Source of the DNA: an uncultured Desulfatitalea sp.
GTDB lineage: Bacteria > Desulfobacterota > Desulfobacteria > Desulfobacterales > Desulfosarcinaceae
Assembly (NCBI GenBank): GCA_937868765.1
Contig: CALMNL010000004.1
Span: forward strand, 1 to 64,000
Length of the DNA stretch: 64,000 nucleotides
Direction of reading: 5' to 3'
Under the pieces are notes generated by a model. The model was not told where the DNA came from. It did no database searches and saw nothing but the letters and a program-made list of their open reading frames with translations. Each line of letters starts with the position of its first letter. Within the stretch, counting starts at the first letter, position 1. The position numbers were made by a program, and so were the translations under genes. Shown here one piece after another: positions 17,162 through 25,682 of this stretch.

Positions 17162-20100
17162 TTAAGGCCTCACTCGCTCCAGCGCCTCCCGCACCTTGAC
17201 GGCCAGATCCTTCTTGGTGAAGGGTTTGGAAATGAAACAGACATCTTCGTCCAGTACTTCCCGATGGGCGATGACATCGGCCGAATAGCCGGACATGAAC
17301 AGGGTCTTGAGGCCGGGGCGGCGGGCGCGCAGCTGATTGCCCAAATCGCGGCCGTTCATTTCGGGCATGATCACATCCGTGACGAGCAGATCGATGCGGC
17401 CGTTGTGGGTTTCGGCCATATGCAACGCGCCGGATGGGCTCGACGCGGAGATCACGGCATAGCCCAGCTCTTTGAGCATCCTTTCACATAGATTCAGCAG
17501 GGAAGCGTCGTCTTCGGCCAACAGGATCGTCTCGCCCCGGCTCAACGGTATCTGCCGGGCACCCTCCCGCAGGGTTTCCGGCGCGTGTCCCGCGTGCCGG
17601 GGCAGATAGATCCGGAAGGCGGTCCCCTGGTCCGGCTCGCTCCACACTTCGATGAAGCCGTTGTTCTGCTGGACGATGCCGTAGACCGTGGACAACCCCA
17701 GACCGGTCCCCTGCCCCACCCCTTTGGTGGTGAAAAAGGGCTCGAAGATGTTGGCCAGCATCTGCGCGTCCATGCCGCAGCCGTTGTCGCCGACGGCCAG
17801 CAGCACGTAATCGCCGGGTCTGAGCCCGGCGCGGTCCGTGCAGTCGGTTTCAGCGAAGGTGACATCGTCCGTTTCAATGGTGACGCGCCCGACATCCTTG
17901 ATGGCATCGCGGGCATTGACGCATAGATTGGCCAGCACCTGGTCGAGCTGCGAAGGATCCATTTTCACCGGCAACCGCGCCTTGCCGGGCTTCCAGAGCA
18001 GTTCGATGTCCTCGCCGATGAGCCGCCGCAGCATCTTGAGCATGCTCTCGATGGTCTCGTTCAGGTCGATGACCACCGGTGCGATGGTTTGCTTGCGGGC
18101 AAAGGCCAGCAGCTGCCGCGTCACGGCCGACGAGCGGCTGGCGGCCTTGTAGATCTCCATCAGGTCGGCGTGCAGCGGCTGGCCGGGAGGCACGCTTTCC
18201 ATGGCCATTTCCGCGTATCCCATGATCACGCTGAGCATGTTGTTGAAGTCGTGGGCCACTCCGCCCGCCAGACGGCCGATGGACTCCATCTTCTGGGCCT
18301 GCAGGAACTGGGCCTGCATCTTCTCCCGCTCCATTTCTTCCCGCTTGCGGTCGGTGATGTCGCTGATGATGTGAACCGTGCCGTTGTACTTCCCTTCCGC
18401 ATCCAGGATGGGGTCTGCGGTCACCGCGAACCAGCCTGCCGGGGTTTCGAGCTCCAAAATTTCGCGGGCGAGGCTTTGCCGGGTCCGCACGGTGGGGCAG
18501 TGATCGATGGCCGTATCGCCGTGATGCATGATTTCCCAGCACTGCCTGCCGAGCATCTGTTCCTTGGTTTGCCCGAAGAGCTGCTCGGCGGCCTTGTTCG
18601 AGCGCTTGATCCGGTGCTCCCGGTCCAGGACCCAGATGGCGTCCCGGGTGGCATCGAAGGTCGTCTGCCACTCGCGGGCCGCGCCGACAGCGGCCTTTTC
18701 CGCATCCCGCAGGGCCTCTTCGGCCTGCTTCTGTTCGGTGATGTCCCTGGCGGTGGAGAGCGCGCCGGCGACCTTGCCGGACTTGTCCTTGAGCACCCGG
18801 CACCACCAGGCCAGAAGCCGTGCCTGGCCGTCCATGCGGCGCTGCCGGCTTTCTACATAGATCACGCCTTCGTCGCCGCCGAAGAGCCGGTCCACCTGTT
18901 CATAGATCTGCTGTTCGCCGACGAAGTAGTCGGCGGCCTCGGTGCCGATGACATCCGGGCCGAAAAATGTCAGACCGGCCTCGTTGGCCCAGGTGTAGAC
19001 CTTCCGTTCATTCACCTCCATGATGATATCCGGCACCGCGGCCAGCATGGCCAGGTGCCGGTTGGAAACATCGGCCAGCTCCTGGGTGCGCCGCCCCACC
19101 TCCTTGCGCAAGGACCAGGACCACAGAAAAAAGCCCAGGAGCAGGATGAGCAGCGGACCGGCCACCATGGCCACATAGCGGAGAACGACGGCAAAATTCG
19201 GGGTCCCCTCTTCGTAAACGCCCATCCATTTCTGATAGATGCGGCGGTACTCGCCGTTGTCTTCGACGGCCTTGAGCCCTTCGGTCAGCTCGGCCAGCAG
19301 CGCCTTATGGCCCTGGGGAACGGCAAAACAATATTCGGAAGAGAGCAGCGGCTGCTTGCCGACAATCAAATTGTCCCAGCCGTTCTTCTTGATCCAGTAC
19401 AACGCCGTGAGCCGGGCGACCAGGGCGCAGTCGTAGCGGCCGGCGGCCAATTCGCCCAGGGCCGCCTCCTGGGTGGCCGCGAGCCCGATTCCGTTGGTAA
19501 GCCCGTGCTGCACGGCAAACTCATGCATGAGGTCGTCCCGCTCCACGACGATCCGCTTGCCGGCCAGCTCGGCCACTGTGGCCGGCGGGTCGCCATCGGC
19601 CCGGCGCACCACGCTGACATTGTGATTGATCGAATGCGGCGCCGAGAAGTCGAAGGTCATATCCCGCTGGGCCGAGTAAAACATGCCCTCTATGGCGTCG
19701 ATCTCACCCCGGGCCAGGGCTTCCTTGATCTCGGGCCAGGGGCCGAGACGGATCTCGACGTCCAGGCCGACCTCCCGGGCAACGGCGCGGATCAGGTCGA
19801 CGTTGTAACCGGCCGGCCGGCCATGCCCGTCCAGAAATTCATACGGCGGGTAATTTTGATCCCCGCCGATCACGATGCGGCGGTTCGGCAGCTCCAGGGC
19901 CGCAAACCAGGTGGAATAGAGGCGACGGTAGGTCCCGTCGGCGATGACCAGGGCCAGTCCTTCGTTGAGCAGCGCCAGCGTATCCCGATCCCCTTCGCGG
20001 ACGGCGAAACAGAAATCCTGGCGAAAGCCTTCGATGGGCTGCGGAAGAATCCTCAAATTGGCGAAACCGCCTTCCTGGATCAACCGGACCGCCACCAACC

Positions 20101-20662
20101 GCTGGATCACCACGGCGTCATGGAGATTCCGGGCGAGTTCCTGGAGCGCATCCTGGAAGGTGGCGGTGGTGTGAATCTCGATGCCGCCCGCTTCGCGCCG
20201 CAGGAACTCTTCGGCATTGTCATTTTTCATCACCGCCACCCGGCGCCCCTTCAAATCCGCCAGGCTGCGGATATCCCCGTTGTCCGCGCGTACGACGATG
20301 GCGCCGTGGAGAGTCAAATAAGGAACCGTGAAATCGAAAACGGCTTCCCGCTCGGGGGTGCGGCCCACCAGGGGCAGGGCCTGTACTTCGCCGCGTTCCA
20401 GCCAGCCTTTGACCTCGGCCCAGGGGCCCGTGCGGAAGGACACCTCGCGCCCCATGGCGGCCAGGGCCGCCCGCATCAGTTCCACGGAAAAGCCATCGGC
20501 GCGGCCCTCCGCGTCCACAACGCAAAATGGCGGGTAGTCGATCTCGGAGGCCGAACGGATGGGCAACCGGGGGGTCGGAGAAGCATCGCCCGCGCCGAGG
20601 TCGGACGCGGGCGTCACCAGCGAGCAAAAAAGAAGAAAAAGACAAATGCACCGGACGGCCAT
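17162..20662 (-). CDS. BvgS-like hybrid kinase with two fused solute-binding domains
   Basis: 1166 aa. A signal peptide is followed by two tandem SBP_bac_3 domains (about 35-255 and 265-485; IDYPPFCVVDAEGRADGFSV and GDQNYPPYEFLDGHGRPAGYNV). A membrane helix lies near 492-515 and two PAS domains at about 535-780. The HisKA segment has GGVAHDFNNMLSVIMGYAEM near 805. The HATPase domain has GTGLGLSTVYGI, and a terminal REC domain contains LLVTDVIMPEMNG. The layout matches BvgS/EvgS-type sensors without the Hpt domain. It converges with the preceding hybrid kinase, whose receiver motif is identical, suggesting duplication. Ligands are probably small amino-acid-like molecules, by family only. Confidence 0.93.
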   Translation of the reverse strand: MAVRCICLFLLFCSLVTPASDLGAGDASPTPRLPIRSASEIDYPPFCVVDAEGRADGFSVELMRAALAAMGREVSFRTGPWAEVKGWLERGEVQALPLVGRTPEREAVFDFTVPYLTLHGAIVVRADNGDIRSLADLKGRRVAVMKNDNAEEFLRREAGGIEIHTTATFQDALQELARNLHDAVVIQRLVAVRLIQEGGFANLRILPQPIEGFRQDFCFAVREGDRDTLALLNEGLALVIADGTYRRLYSTWFAALELPNRRIVIGGDQNYPPYEFLDGHGRPAGYNVDLIRAVAREVGLDVEIRLGPWPEIKEALARGEIDAIEGMFYSAQRDMTFDFSAPHSINHNVSVVRRADGDPPATVAELAGKRIVVERDDLMHEFAVQHGLTNGIGLAATQEAALGELAAGRYDCALVARLTALYWIKKNGWDNLIVGKQPLLSSEYCFAVPQGHKALLAELTEGLKAVEDNGEYRRIYQKWMGVYEEGTPNFAVVLRYVAMVAGPLLILLLGFFLWSWSLRKEVGRRTQELADVSNRHLAMLAAVPDIIMEVNERKVYTWANEAGLTFFGPDVIGTEAADYFVGEQQIYEQVDRLFGGDEGVIYVESRQRRMDGQARLLAWWCRVLKDKSGKVAGALSTARDITEQKQAEEALRDAEKAAVGAAREWQTTFDATRDAIWVLDREHRIKRSNKAAEQLFGQTKEQMLGRQCWEIMHHGDTAIDHCPTVRTRQSLAREILELETPAGWFAVTADPILDAEGKYNGTVHIISDITDRKREEMEREKMQAQFLQAQKMESIGRLAGGVAHDFNNMLSVIMGYAEMAMESVPPGQPLHADLMEIYKAASRSSAVTRQLLAFARKQTIAPVVIDLNETIESMLKMLRRLIGEDIELLWKPGKARLPVKMDPSQLDQVLANLCVNARDAIKDVGRVTIETDDVTFAETDCTDRAGLRPGDYVLLAVGDNGCGMDAQMLANIFEPFFTTKGVGQGTGLGLSTVYGIVQQNNGFIEVWSEPDQGTAFRIYLPRHAGHAPETLREGARQIPLSRGETILLAEDDASLLNLCERMLKELGYAVISASSPSGALHMAETHNGRIDLLVTDVIMPEMNGRDLGNQLRARRPGLKTLFMSGYSADVIAHREVLDEDVCFISKPFTKKDLAVKVREALERVRP

Positions 20663-20722
20663 GGTCGCATTTCCTCCTCGTCGGGATTTGCGGGGAAGAT
20701 TAGCGCGGCCTTGGGGAAAAAA

Positions 20723-21538
20723 TCAACTCTTGACGCCCACGTGGGCCACGGCGATGCCGTCGGTGAACGACCGACAGGTCACGCGGCCGAAGCCCAGCTG
20801 CGTCAGCATGGCGCTCAGTTCTTCGGGCAGCGGGAACATCCGGATCGTCTCGGGCAGGCAGGCGTAGGATTCGGCCGAGCCCGCGATCAACTGCCCCAGA
20901 AACGGCATGACGTTGAACGAGTAGAAATCGTACAGGGACCGGAACCAGCCGTGGACCGGCCGGGAGAATTCGAGGCACAGGAAGCGGCCGCCGGGCCTGA
21001 GCACCCGGTGCATCTCGGCGAAACCGCGCTGCAGGTGGGTCAGGTTGCGGATGCCGAAGCCCACCATGGCCGCGTCGAAGCTGTTGTCGGCAAAGCTGAT
21101 GTGCTCGGCGTCGCCCTGGACATAGCCGATGTGGGCGAGGTCCGGGAAAGGATCGATTTTGGGGCGGCCGGCGGCGAGCATGGCCCAGTTGATGTCGTAG
21201 ACCACCACCCGGCCGGCCGGGCCGGTGCGACGGGCCGCCAGGATGGCCAGGTCGCCGGTGCCGCCGCACACGTCCAGCACCCGCTCGCCCGGACGCAGGC
21301 CGAGCATGCGGAGGGCGGCGCGCTTCCATACATGCTGGATGCCCAAGCTCAGCAACGAATTCATGAAGTCGTACTTGGGCGCCACCCGGTTGAAGTGGCG
21401 CCGCACGGCCTTTACTTTCTCGTTTTCCTCGAAGGTGCGCAGGCCGAAACGGGCCTTGCCGGTCTTCACGATATGATCGTCCAACTGCTCCTGCCGCCGT
21501 CCGGCGTCGAACCAGTCGGGATTCTGCCATAGCGCCAT
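20723..21538 (-). CDS. ubiE: Demethylmenaquinone methyltransferase (UbiE/MenG)
   Basis: 271 aa. The ATG at 21538 has TGAGGA just upstream; an in-frame GTG at 21550 is the alternative. SAM-binding motif I is VLDVCGGTGDLAILAA, and further family blocks are GFGIRNLTHLQRGFAEMHRVLRPGG and FTDGIAVAHVG at the C-terminus. It methylates demethylmenaquinone in the last step of menaquinone synthesis. It lies downstream of ubiG-like and larA-like genes on the same strand with short gaps, so cotranscription is likely. Confidence 0.92.
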   Translation of the reverse strand: MALWQNPDWFDAGRRQEQLDDHIVKTGKARFGLRTFEENEKVKAVRRHFNRVAPKYDFMNSLLSLGIQHVWKRAALRMLGLRPGERVLDVCGGTGDLAILAARRTGPAGRVVVYDINWAMLAAGRPKIDPFPDLAHIGYVQGDAEHISFADNSFDAAMVGFGIRNLTHLQRGFAEMHRVLRPGGRFLCLEFSRPVHGWFRSLYDFYSFNVMPFLGQLIAGSAESYACLPETIRMFPLPEELSAMLTQLGFGRVTCRSFTDGIAVAHVGVKS

Positions 21539-21610
21539 TTCTTTCCTCACTCCTCTCCCATGCCGCCGCGCAGGCTTCGGGCGGGCGATCCCCGCTCGGC
21601 CTCGCAGCGT

Positions 21611-22321
21611 TCATCGCTTCTTGAAATGAACCATGTAATTCATCTTCACGCTCCGGCACAGACCGGCATGGCCCACGAACGGCAGGTAGCGCAGCCCGGT
21701 GAGACCGGCCTTGTCCAAGCCGGCGGCGGCGCCCCAGGCGATCAGTTCCGCGGGCCGCACGAACCTGGCGTAGCGGTGGGTGCCCTTGCGCACGATGCCC
21801 AGCACATATTCGGCCATGCCGATCACCAGCAGACCGGCCAGGGGCGTGCGGTTGACCGTGGCGAAGAAGATGTGGCCGCCGGGCCGCGCCAGTCGGGCGC
21901 AGGCCGCCACCAGGGAGGCCGGGTCGGGCACATGCTCCACCAGCTCCATGCAGGTGACCACCGCGTAAGCCGCCGGGTGCCTTTCGGCCCACTCTTCGGC
22001 GCTGCCCTCCCGGTAATCCACCCGGACCCGGGCCTGGGAAGCATGCCGGCGGGCCGCGTCCAGGGCCTCGGGCACCATGTCGATGCCCGTCACCACCGCC
22101 CCTTGCCGGGCCATGGCCTCGGCCAGCAATCCGCCGCCGCAACCGATGTCGAGCACTTCGCGGCGGGCCAGTCCGGCCGCCCCGCTGGCCACGTAGGCCA
22201 GCCGCACCGGGTTGATCTCGTGCAGGGCCTTGAACTCCCCCTGGGGGCGCCACCACAGATCGGCCATGGCGGCGAACTTGGCCACTTCCCGGGGATCGAC
22301 GTTGGGCCGGCTGGATTGCAT
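21611..22321 (-). CDS. ubiG: UbiG-like SAM-dependent O-methyltransferase
   Basis: 236 aa. UbiG landmarks are visible: an N-terminal VDPREVAKFAAMADLWWRP, the LHEINPVRLAYV block, motif I VLDIGCGGGLLAEAMA, MELVEHVPDP, FFATVNRTPLAGLLVIG and the C-terminal MNYMVHF. UbiG performs O-methylations in ubiquinone synthesis, which is unexpected in a menaquinone-using anaerobe. Here it lies between larA-like and ubiE genes, so its quinone or other substrate is uncertain. The longer open frame upstream of 22321 is a shadow of the larA-like gene. Confidence 0.85.
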   Translation of the reverse strand: MQSSRPNVDPREVAKFAAMADLWWRPQGEFKALHEINPVRLAYVASGAAGLARREVLDIGCGGGLLAEAMARQGAVVTGIDMVPEALDAARRHASQARVRVDYREGSAEEWAERHPAAYAVVTCMELVEHVPDPASLVAACARLARPGGHIFFATVNRTPLAGLLVIGMAEYVLGIVRKGTHRYARFVRPAELIAWGAAAGLDKAGLTGLRYLPFVGHAGLCRSVKMNYMVHFKKR

Positions 22322-22350
22322 CTTTGCGATCTTCGCGTCCTCTTTCCTGA

Positions 22351-23598
22351 TTAATCCCCTTGCCTGCGCACCAGCAGCGAGGCGTTGGGGATCACGGCCC
22401 ACGGGCCTCCGGCGGCCGCGACCTCTTGCCGCGCGCGGGCCGGGGAGATTTTTTCGCACCCCATCTTCCGCACCACCGCCTCGTCCAGCTCGGTCACCAG
22501 GGCGATGCGGATGCGCCGCGTCTTCTCCATCATGGCCAGGGCCGTGCCGCCGTTGCCCACATAGCCCTGGGCCAACCGGTCGAAGGCCGCCTGGAAACCG
22601 CCCATTTCGAACCAGGGCAGGAAGGTGGCCGAGCCGATGCCGTCCGGGCAGCGGGCCAGCACGATGAGCCGGCCGCCGTCGGCGGTGAAGGCCGCGGCAT
22701 GGTGCACCGCCTTGTGGCTCTGGATGAAGTTGATGTCCTTGGGGGTCCCGCCGCAGGAGGCCAGCACCCGGGCGAAAGGCCCGCCGCCCGCCTCGCAGTG
22801 GCCGGCATGCCGCCGGCAGGCTGCCTGGAAGTGCTCCGGGCCCCGGCCCACCATCAGATCGCACACCCGGCCGCGGCTGTCCAGGATGGCATGCACCGCC
22901 ATGTCGGCCGGCCTGAAATCCGCCACCTCGTCCAGATCCTCGGCCAGGGGGTTGCCCGCCACCCGGCCGGGACGGCAGCCGGCGGCGAGCGCCCGGCGGT
23001 CCCGGTCCAGGAACAGGCCGTGATTGGCGTAGATCGCGGCCCGCTCGCCCAGGCCCGGGAAGATCAGCTTGCGGCCGCCGCCGAAGCCCGCAAAATAATG
23101 GTGGGAGATGGCACCGAAGGTGATCCGGCAGCTGGCATCGAGAATATCCGCCCGCATGCGCACCGGCGTGCCCCGGCGGGTGTGCCCCATCTCCACGAAG
23201 AGGCCGGGCGCCTCGCACCTGTGGTGCACCCAGCGGAACCGCTCGTACGCCGGGCCATAGGCCGAACGGCTTTCGGCCTCGCTCTGGCGGCCGTGGGTGC
23301 CGTAGGCGATAAAGAGCGTCACCCGGTCTTCGGACGCCCCTGCCCCCAGCAGCGCTTCCATCAGGATCGGCAGATAGGCCGGGTAGCCGCACAGGCGTGT
23401 CTTGTCCGCCACCACCACGGCGGGCCGCGCGAGATCCGGCCGCGTCGCCGCCAGAAAGGCCTGCACCCGCTGGCGGAACAGCAATGGGTCCACGGCCGGC
23501 GCCGGATCGCTCGCCCGCAGGGTCTCGGGCGGCGCGGCGAAGGCGAACCGTAAAGATTCAGGGCCATAGGCCAGTTCGGCGGTAAAGGTCATGGGCAT
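22351..23598 (-). CDS. LarA-like nickel-pincer racemase/epimerase family protein (DUF2088)
   Basis: About 415 aa; the start could also be 23592. LarA-family features are present: GTHGRQSE, then SHHYFAGFGGGRK, then a His 16 residues after that Lys (ANHG). The His-10-Lys-16-His spacing is that of lactate racemase, where Lys carries the nickel-pincer nucleotide and the second His binds Ni. GGTPKDINFIQSHKA lies near the C-terminal half. The cofactor-making larB, larC and larE are not in the window. Family members act on various 2-hydroxyacids, so the substrate is unknown. UbiG starts 29 bases downstream. Confidence 0.85.
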   Translation of the reverse strand: MPMTFTAELAYGPESLRFAFAAPPETLRASDPAPAVDPLLFRQRVQAFLAATRPDLARPAVVVADKTRLCGYPAYLPILMEALLGAGASEDRVTLFIAYGTHGRQSEAESRSAYGPAYERFRWVHHRCEAPGLFVEMGHTRRGTPVRMRADILDASCRITFGAISHHYFAGFGGGRKLIFPGLGERAAIYANHGLFLDRDRRALAAGCRPGRVAGNPLAEDLDEVADFRPADMAVHAILDSRGRVCDLMVGRGPEHFQAACRRHAGHCEAGGGPFARVLASCGGTPKDINFIQSHKAVHHAAAFTADGGRLIVLARCPDGIGSATFLPWFEMGGFQAAFDRLAQGYVGNGGTALAMMEKTRRIRIALVTELDEAVVRKMGCEKISPARARQEVAAAGGPWAVIPNASLLVRRQGD

Positions 23599-23739
23599 CC
23601 ATAACCGCAATTGCCCCAAACATCAACACCTCGCCCACGCCCCTTGATTCCCGGAAGGGGAGGCCTTATAGTCGGTCACCGGGCCGGACGCCGGAATCAA
23701 GAGGGCGCGCGGCCCAATCCCCCTTGTAAAGGAGCTCCC

Positions 23740-24087
23740 ATGATCGTCGCCAACGAAAAAGAGCTGGCCGCCACGCCCATCGACAACCCCATGGTCAAGG
23801 CCGCGGCCATCAAAGTGCTCGTCGGCCCCCAGCAAGGCTGGAGCGATTACGTGATGCGCGTCATCGAACTGGACGCCGACGGTTATTCGCCGGCCCACGC
23901 CCACCCCTGGCCGCACATCAACTACATGCTCGAAGGCCAGGGCACCCTGACCATCGAGGGCAAGGCGCATGCGGTGCAGGCCGGCGGTTACGCCTACGTG
24001 CCCGCGGGCAGCCATCACCAGTTCAAGAACACCGGGCCGGGCAAGTTCCGTTTCATCTGCATCGTACCCAGGGAAGGTCATCAGTAG
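23740..24087 (+). CDS. Small cupin-domain protein
   Basis: 115 aa; AAAGGAG lies 6 bases before the ATG at 23740. It is a single beta-barrel cupin. Motif 1 appears in SPAHAHPWPHINYMLEGQG, with two metal-ligand-type histidines, and motif 2 in YVPAGSHHQFKN. There is no second domain and no signal peptide. Such proteins are metal-binding enzymes or sensors of unknown specificity. It is transcribed divergently from the larA-like gene and followed by a tiny ORF. Confidence 0.88.
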   Translation: MIVANEKELAATPIDNPMVKAAAIKVLVGPQQGWSDYVMRVIELDADGYSPAHAHPWPHINYMLEGQGTLTIEGKAHAVQAGGYAYVPAGSHHQFKNTGPGKFRFICIVPREGHQ

Positions 24088-24104
24088 TCGAAGGAGTATT
24101 CGCC

Positions 24105-24254
24105 ATGACGGAAGAAAAGAAGAAAACCCAGGAAGAAAAACCAGCCCCGGCCGCCGAACCCCTGGAAGTTTGCACGCTTTCCAGCACCCCCGAGCATGTC
24201 CGCGCCGAGGACATGGGCGAACCGTGCGACGACGGCCGCGCCGGAGGACGGTGA
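24105..24254 (+). CDS. Small charged hypothetical protein (49 aa)
   Basis: ATG at 24105 has a good AAGGAG at 24091-24096 and lies 17 bases after the cupin gene, so translation is plausible. The N-terminus is rich in Glu and Lys (MTEEKKKTQEEK), followed by a Pro/Ala stretch and a tail with two cysteines. There is no recognisable family, signal peptide or membrane segment. It was found by reading the gap, not from homology. Confidence 0.5.
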   Translation: MTEEKKKTQEEKPAPAAEPLEVCTLSSTPEHVRAEDMGEPCDDGRAGGR

Positions 24255-24284
24255 ACGGGCCGGCGCACGCGTCCCGTTGCGTCG

Positions 24285-25679
24285 TTACGTTCTGAACTTC
24301 TCCGCGCGGATCCCGTAGCGCCGCATGATCTGTTGCAGTGCCTGGCGCTCCAGGCCGCAGATGCGGGCCGCCTGGGAGACGTTGCCCTGGCACTGGGTCA
24401 GCAGATGGCCGATGTAGGCCTGGTTGAAATGCTGTAGGTTCTTCTCCTTGGCAGCCTTGTAGGCGAGGCCCTTGAGGCGGGTGTCCAGGGCCGCGGCCCG
24501 GGTCTGTTCGCCGTGCCAGCCCACGTCCCGGGGGGCGATGGTCTCGTCGGACGAGAAGAGAATGCCCTGCACGATGACATTTTCCAGCTCGCGGATATTG
24601 CCCTCCCAGTAGCGCTCCCGAAACATGGCCATCAGTTCGGGCGAGATGGACTTGCGCGGCTTGTTCAGCTCCCGGCAGTGCTTTTCCAGCAGGTGGTCGA
24701 CCAGCAGCGGGATGTCCTCCACCCGTTCGCGCAGGGGCGGCAGGTGGATGGGCAGCACGTTAAGCCGGTAGAAGAAATCCTCGCGAAACTCCTGGCGCCG
24801 GATCTTGGCCTTGAGATCCTGGTTGGTCGAGGCCACGATGCGCACGTCCACCTGGACCGAATGGACATCCCCCAGCGGCTTGATCTCCTTCTCCTGCAGC
24901 ACGCGCAGCAGTTTGGTCTGGATGGCCGGGCTCACGTCGCCGATCTCGTCCAGGAAAATGGTGCCGCCGTGGGCCTCCTGGAACAGCCCGATGCGGTTCT
25001 GGGTGGCATGGGTGAAGGCGCCCTTCTTGTAGCCGAACAGCTCGCTCTCCAGGATATTTTCCGGCACCGTGGGGCAGTTGACCGCCACGAAGGGGCCCTT
25101 GTGCCGGTCGCTCAGCCGGTGCACGGCCCGGGCGGTGAGGTCCTTGCCGGTACCTGATTCGCCGGTGATGAGCACCGTGAGGTCGGTCTTGGCCACCATC
25201 TGCACGGTTTCGAACACCCGCTGCATGGCCGGACTCTTGCCGATCATGCGCTGGAAGCCGCTCTCGTCGCCGCCGCACTGGCGCTGCAGGCGCTGGTTTT
25301 CCTGGATCAGGCGCTGGCGCTCCAGGGCCTTTTCCAGGCGCAGCACCAGGGTCTCGTGCTCGAAAGGCTTGGTGATGAAATCGTAGGCCCCGGCGCGGAT
25401 GGCCTCCACGGCCATGTCGATGTGGCCGTAGGCGGTCATCATGACGACCGTCAGGCCGGGGTGGTTGCGCCGGATCACCTCCAGCAGGGCCAGGCCGTCC
25501 ATGCCGGGCATCTTGATGTCCGCCAGCACCAGGTCGACGCCGATGTTGGCCAGCAGGTGCAGGGCCGATTCGCCCGAATCGGCCGTATGCACCTCGCAGT
25601 GCAGCTCGGGTTCCAGGCTGCGCTTGAGCAGTTGCAGCATGTCCGGTTCGTCGTCCACGATGAGCAGGGTGGGGGGCAT
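24285..25679 (-). CDS. Sigma-54-dependent response regulator (NtrC family)
   Basis: 464 aa. A receiver domain at 1-120 (LVLADIKMPG with the phosphorylated Asp near 55) is followed by an AAA+ domain near 145-385 with Walker A GESGTGKD. A Fis-type helix-turn-helix ends the protein (GNVSQAARICGLERQALQQIM). The sigma-54-contacting loop reads GAFTHA in place of the canonical GAFTGA. It is encoded 3 bases after the sensor kinase and is the last gene of the tauE operon. Matching sigma-54 promoters upstream of tauE and the Mo-oxidoreductase operon are the likely targets. Confidence 0.95.
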   Translation of the reverse strand: MPPTLLIVDDEPDMLQLLKRSLEPELHCEVHTADSGESALHLLANIGVDLVLADIKMPGMDGLALLEVIRRNHPGLTVVMMTAYGHIDMAVEAIRAGAYDFITKPFEHETLVLRLEKALERQRLIQENQRLQRQCGGDESGFQRMIGKSPAMQRVFETVQMVAKTDLTVLITGESGTGKDLTARAVHRLSDRHKGPFVAVNCPTVPENILESELFGYKKGAFTHATQNRIGLFQEAHGGTIFLDEIGDVSPAIQTKLLRVLQEKEIKPLGDVHSVQVDVRIVASTNQDLKAKIRRQEFREDFFYRLNVLPIHLPPLRERVEDIPLLVDHLLEKHCRELNKPRKSISPELMAMFRERYWEGNIRELENVIVQGILFSSDETIAPRDVGWHGEQTRAAALDTRLKGLAYKAAKEKNLQHFNQAYIGHLLTQCQGNVSQAARICGLERQALQQIMRRYGIRAEKFRT

Positions 25680-25682
25680 GGC

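Noticed and set aside
17590-21532. Very long plus-strand open frame (over 1100 codons) opposite the BvgS-like kinase and UbiE genes
   Set aside because: It spans two well-supported minus-strand genes, has no domain content, and reflects GC-biased codon positions.
21611-23392. Minus-strand 593-codon frame apparently fusing UbiG with upstream sequence
   Set aside because: The part before 22321 is an out-of-frame reading of the LarA-like gene; only the UbiG portion is coding.
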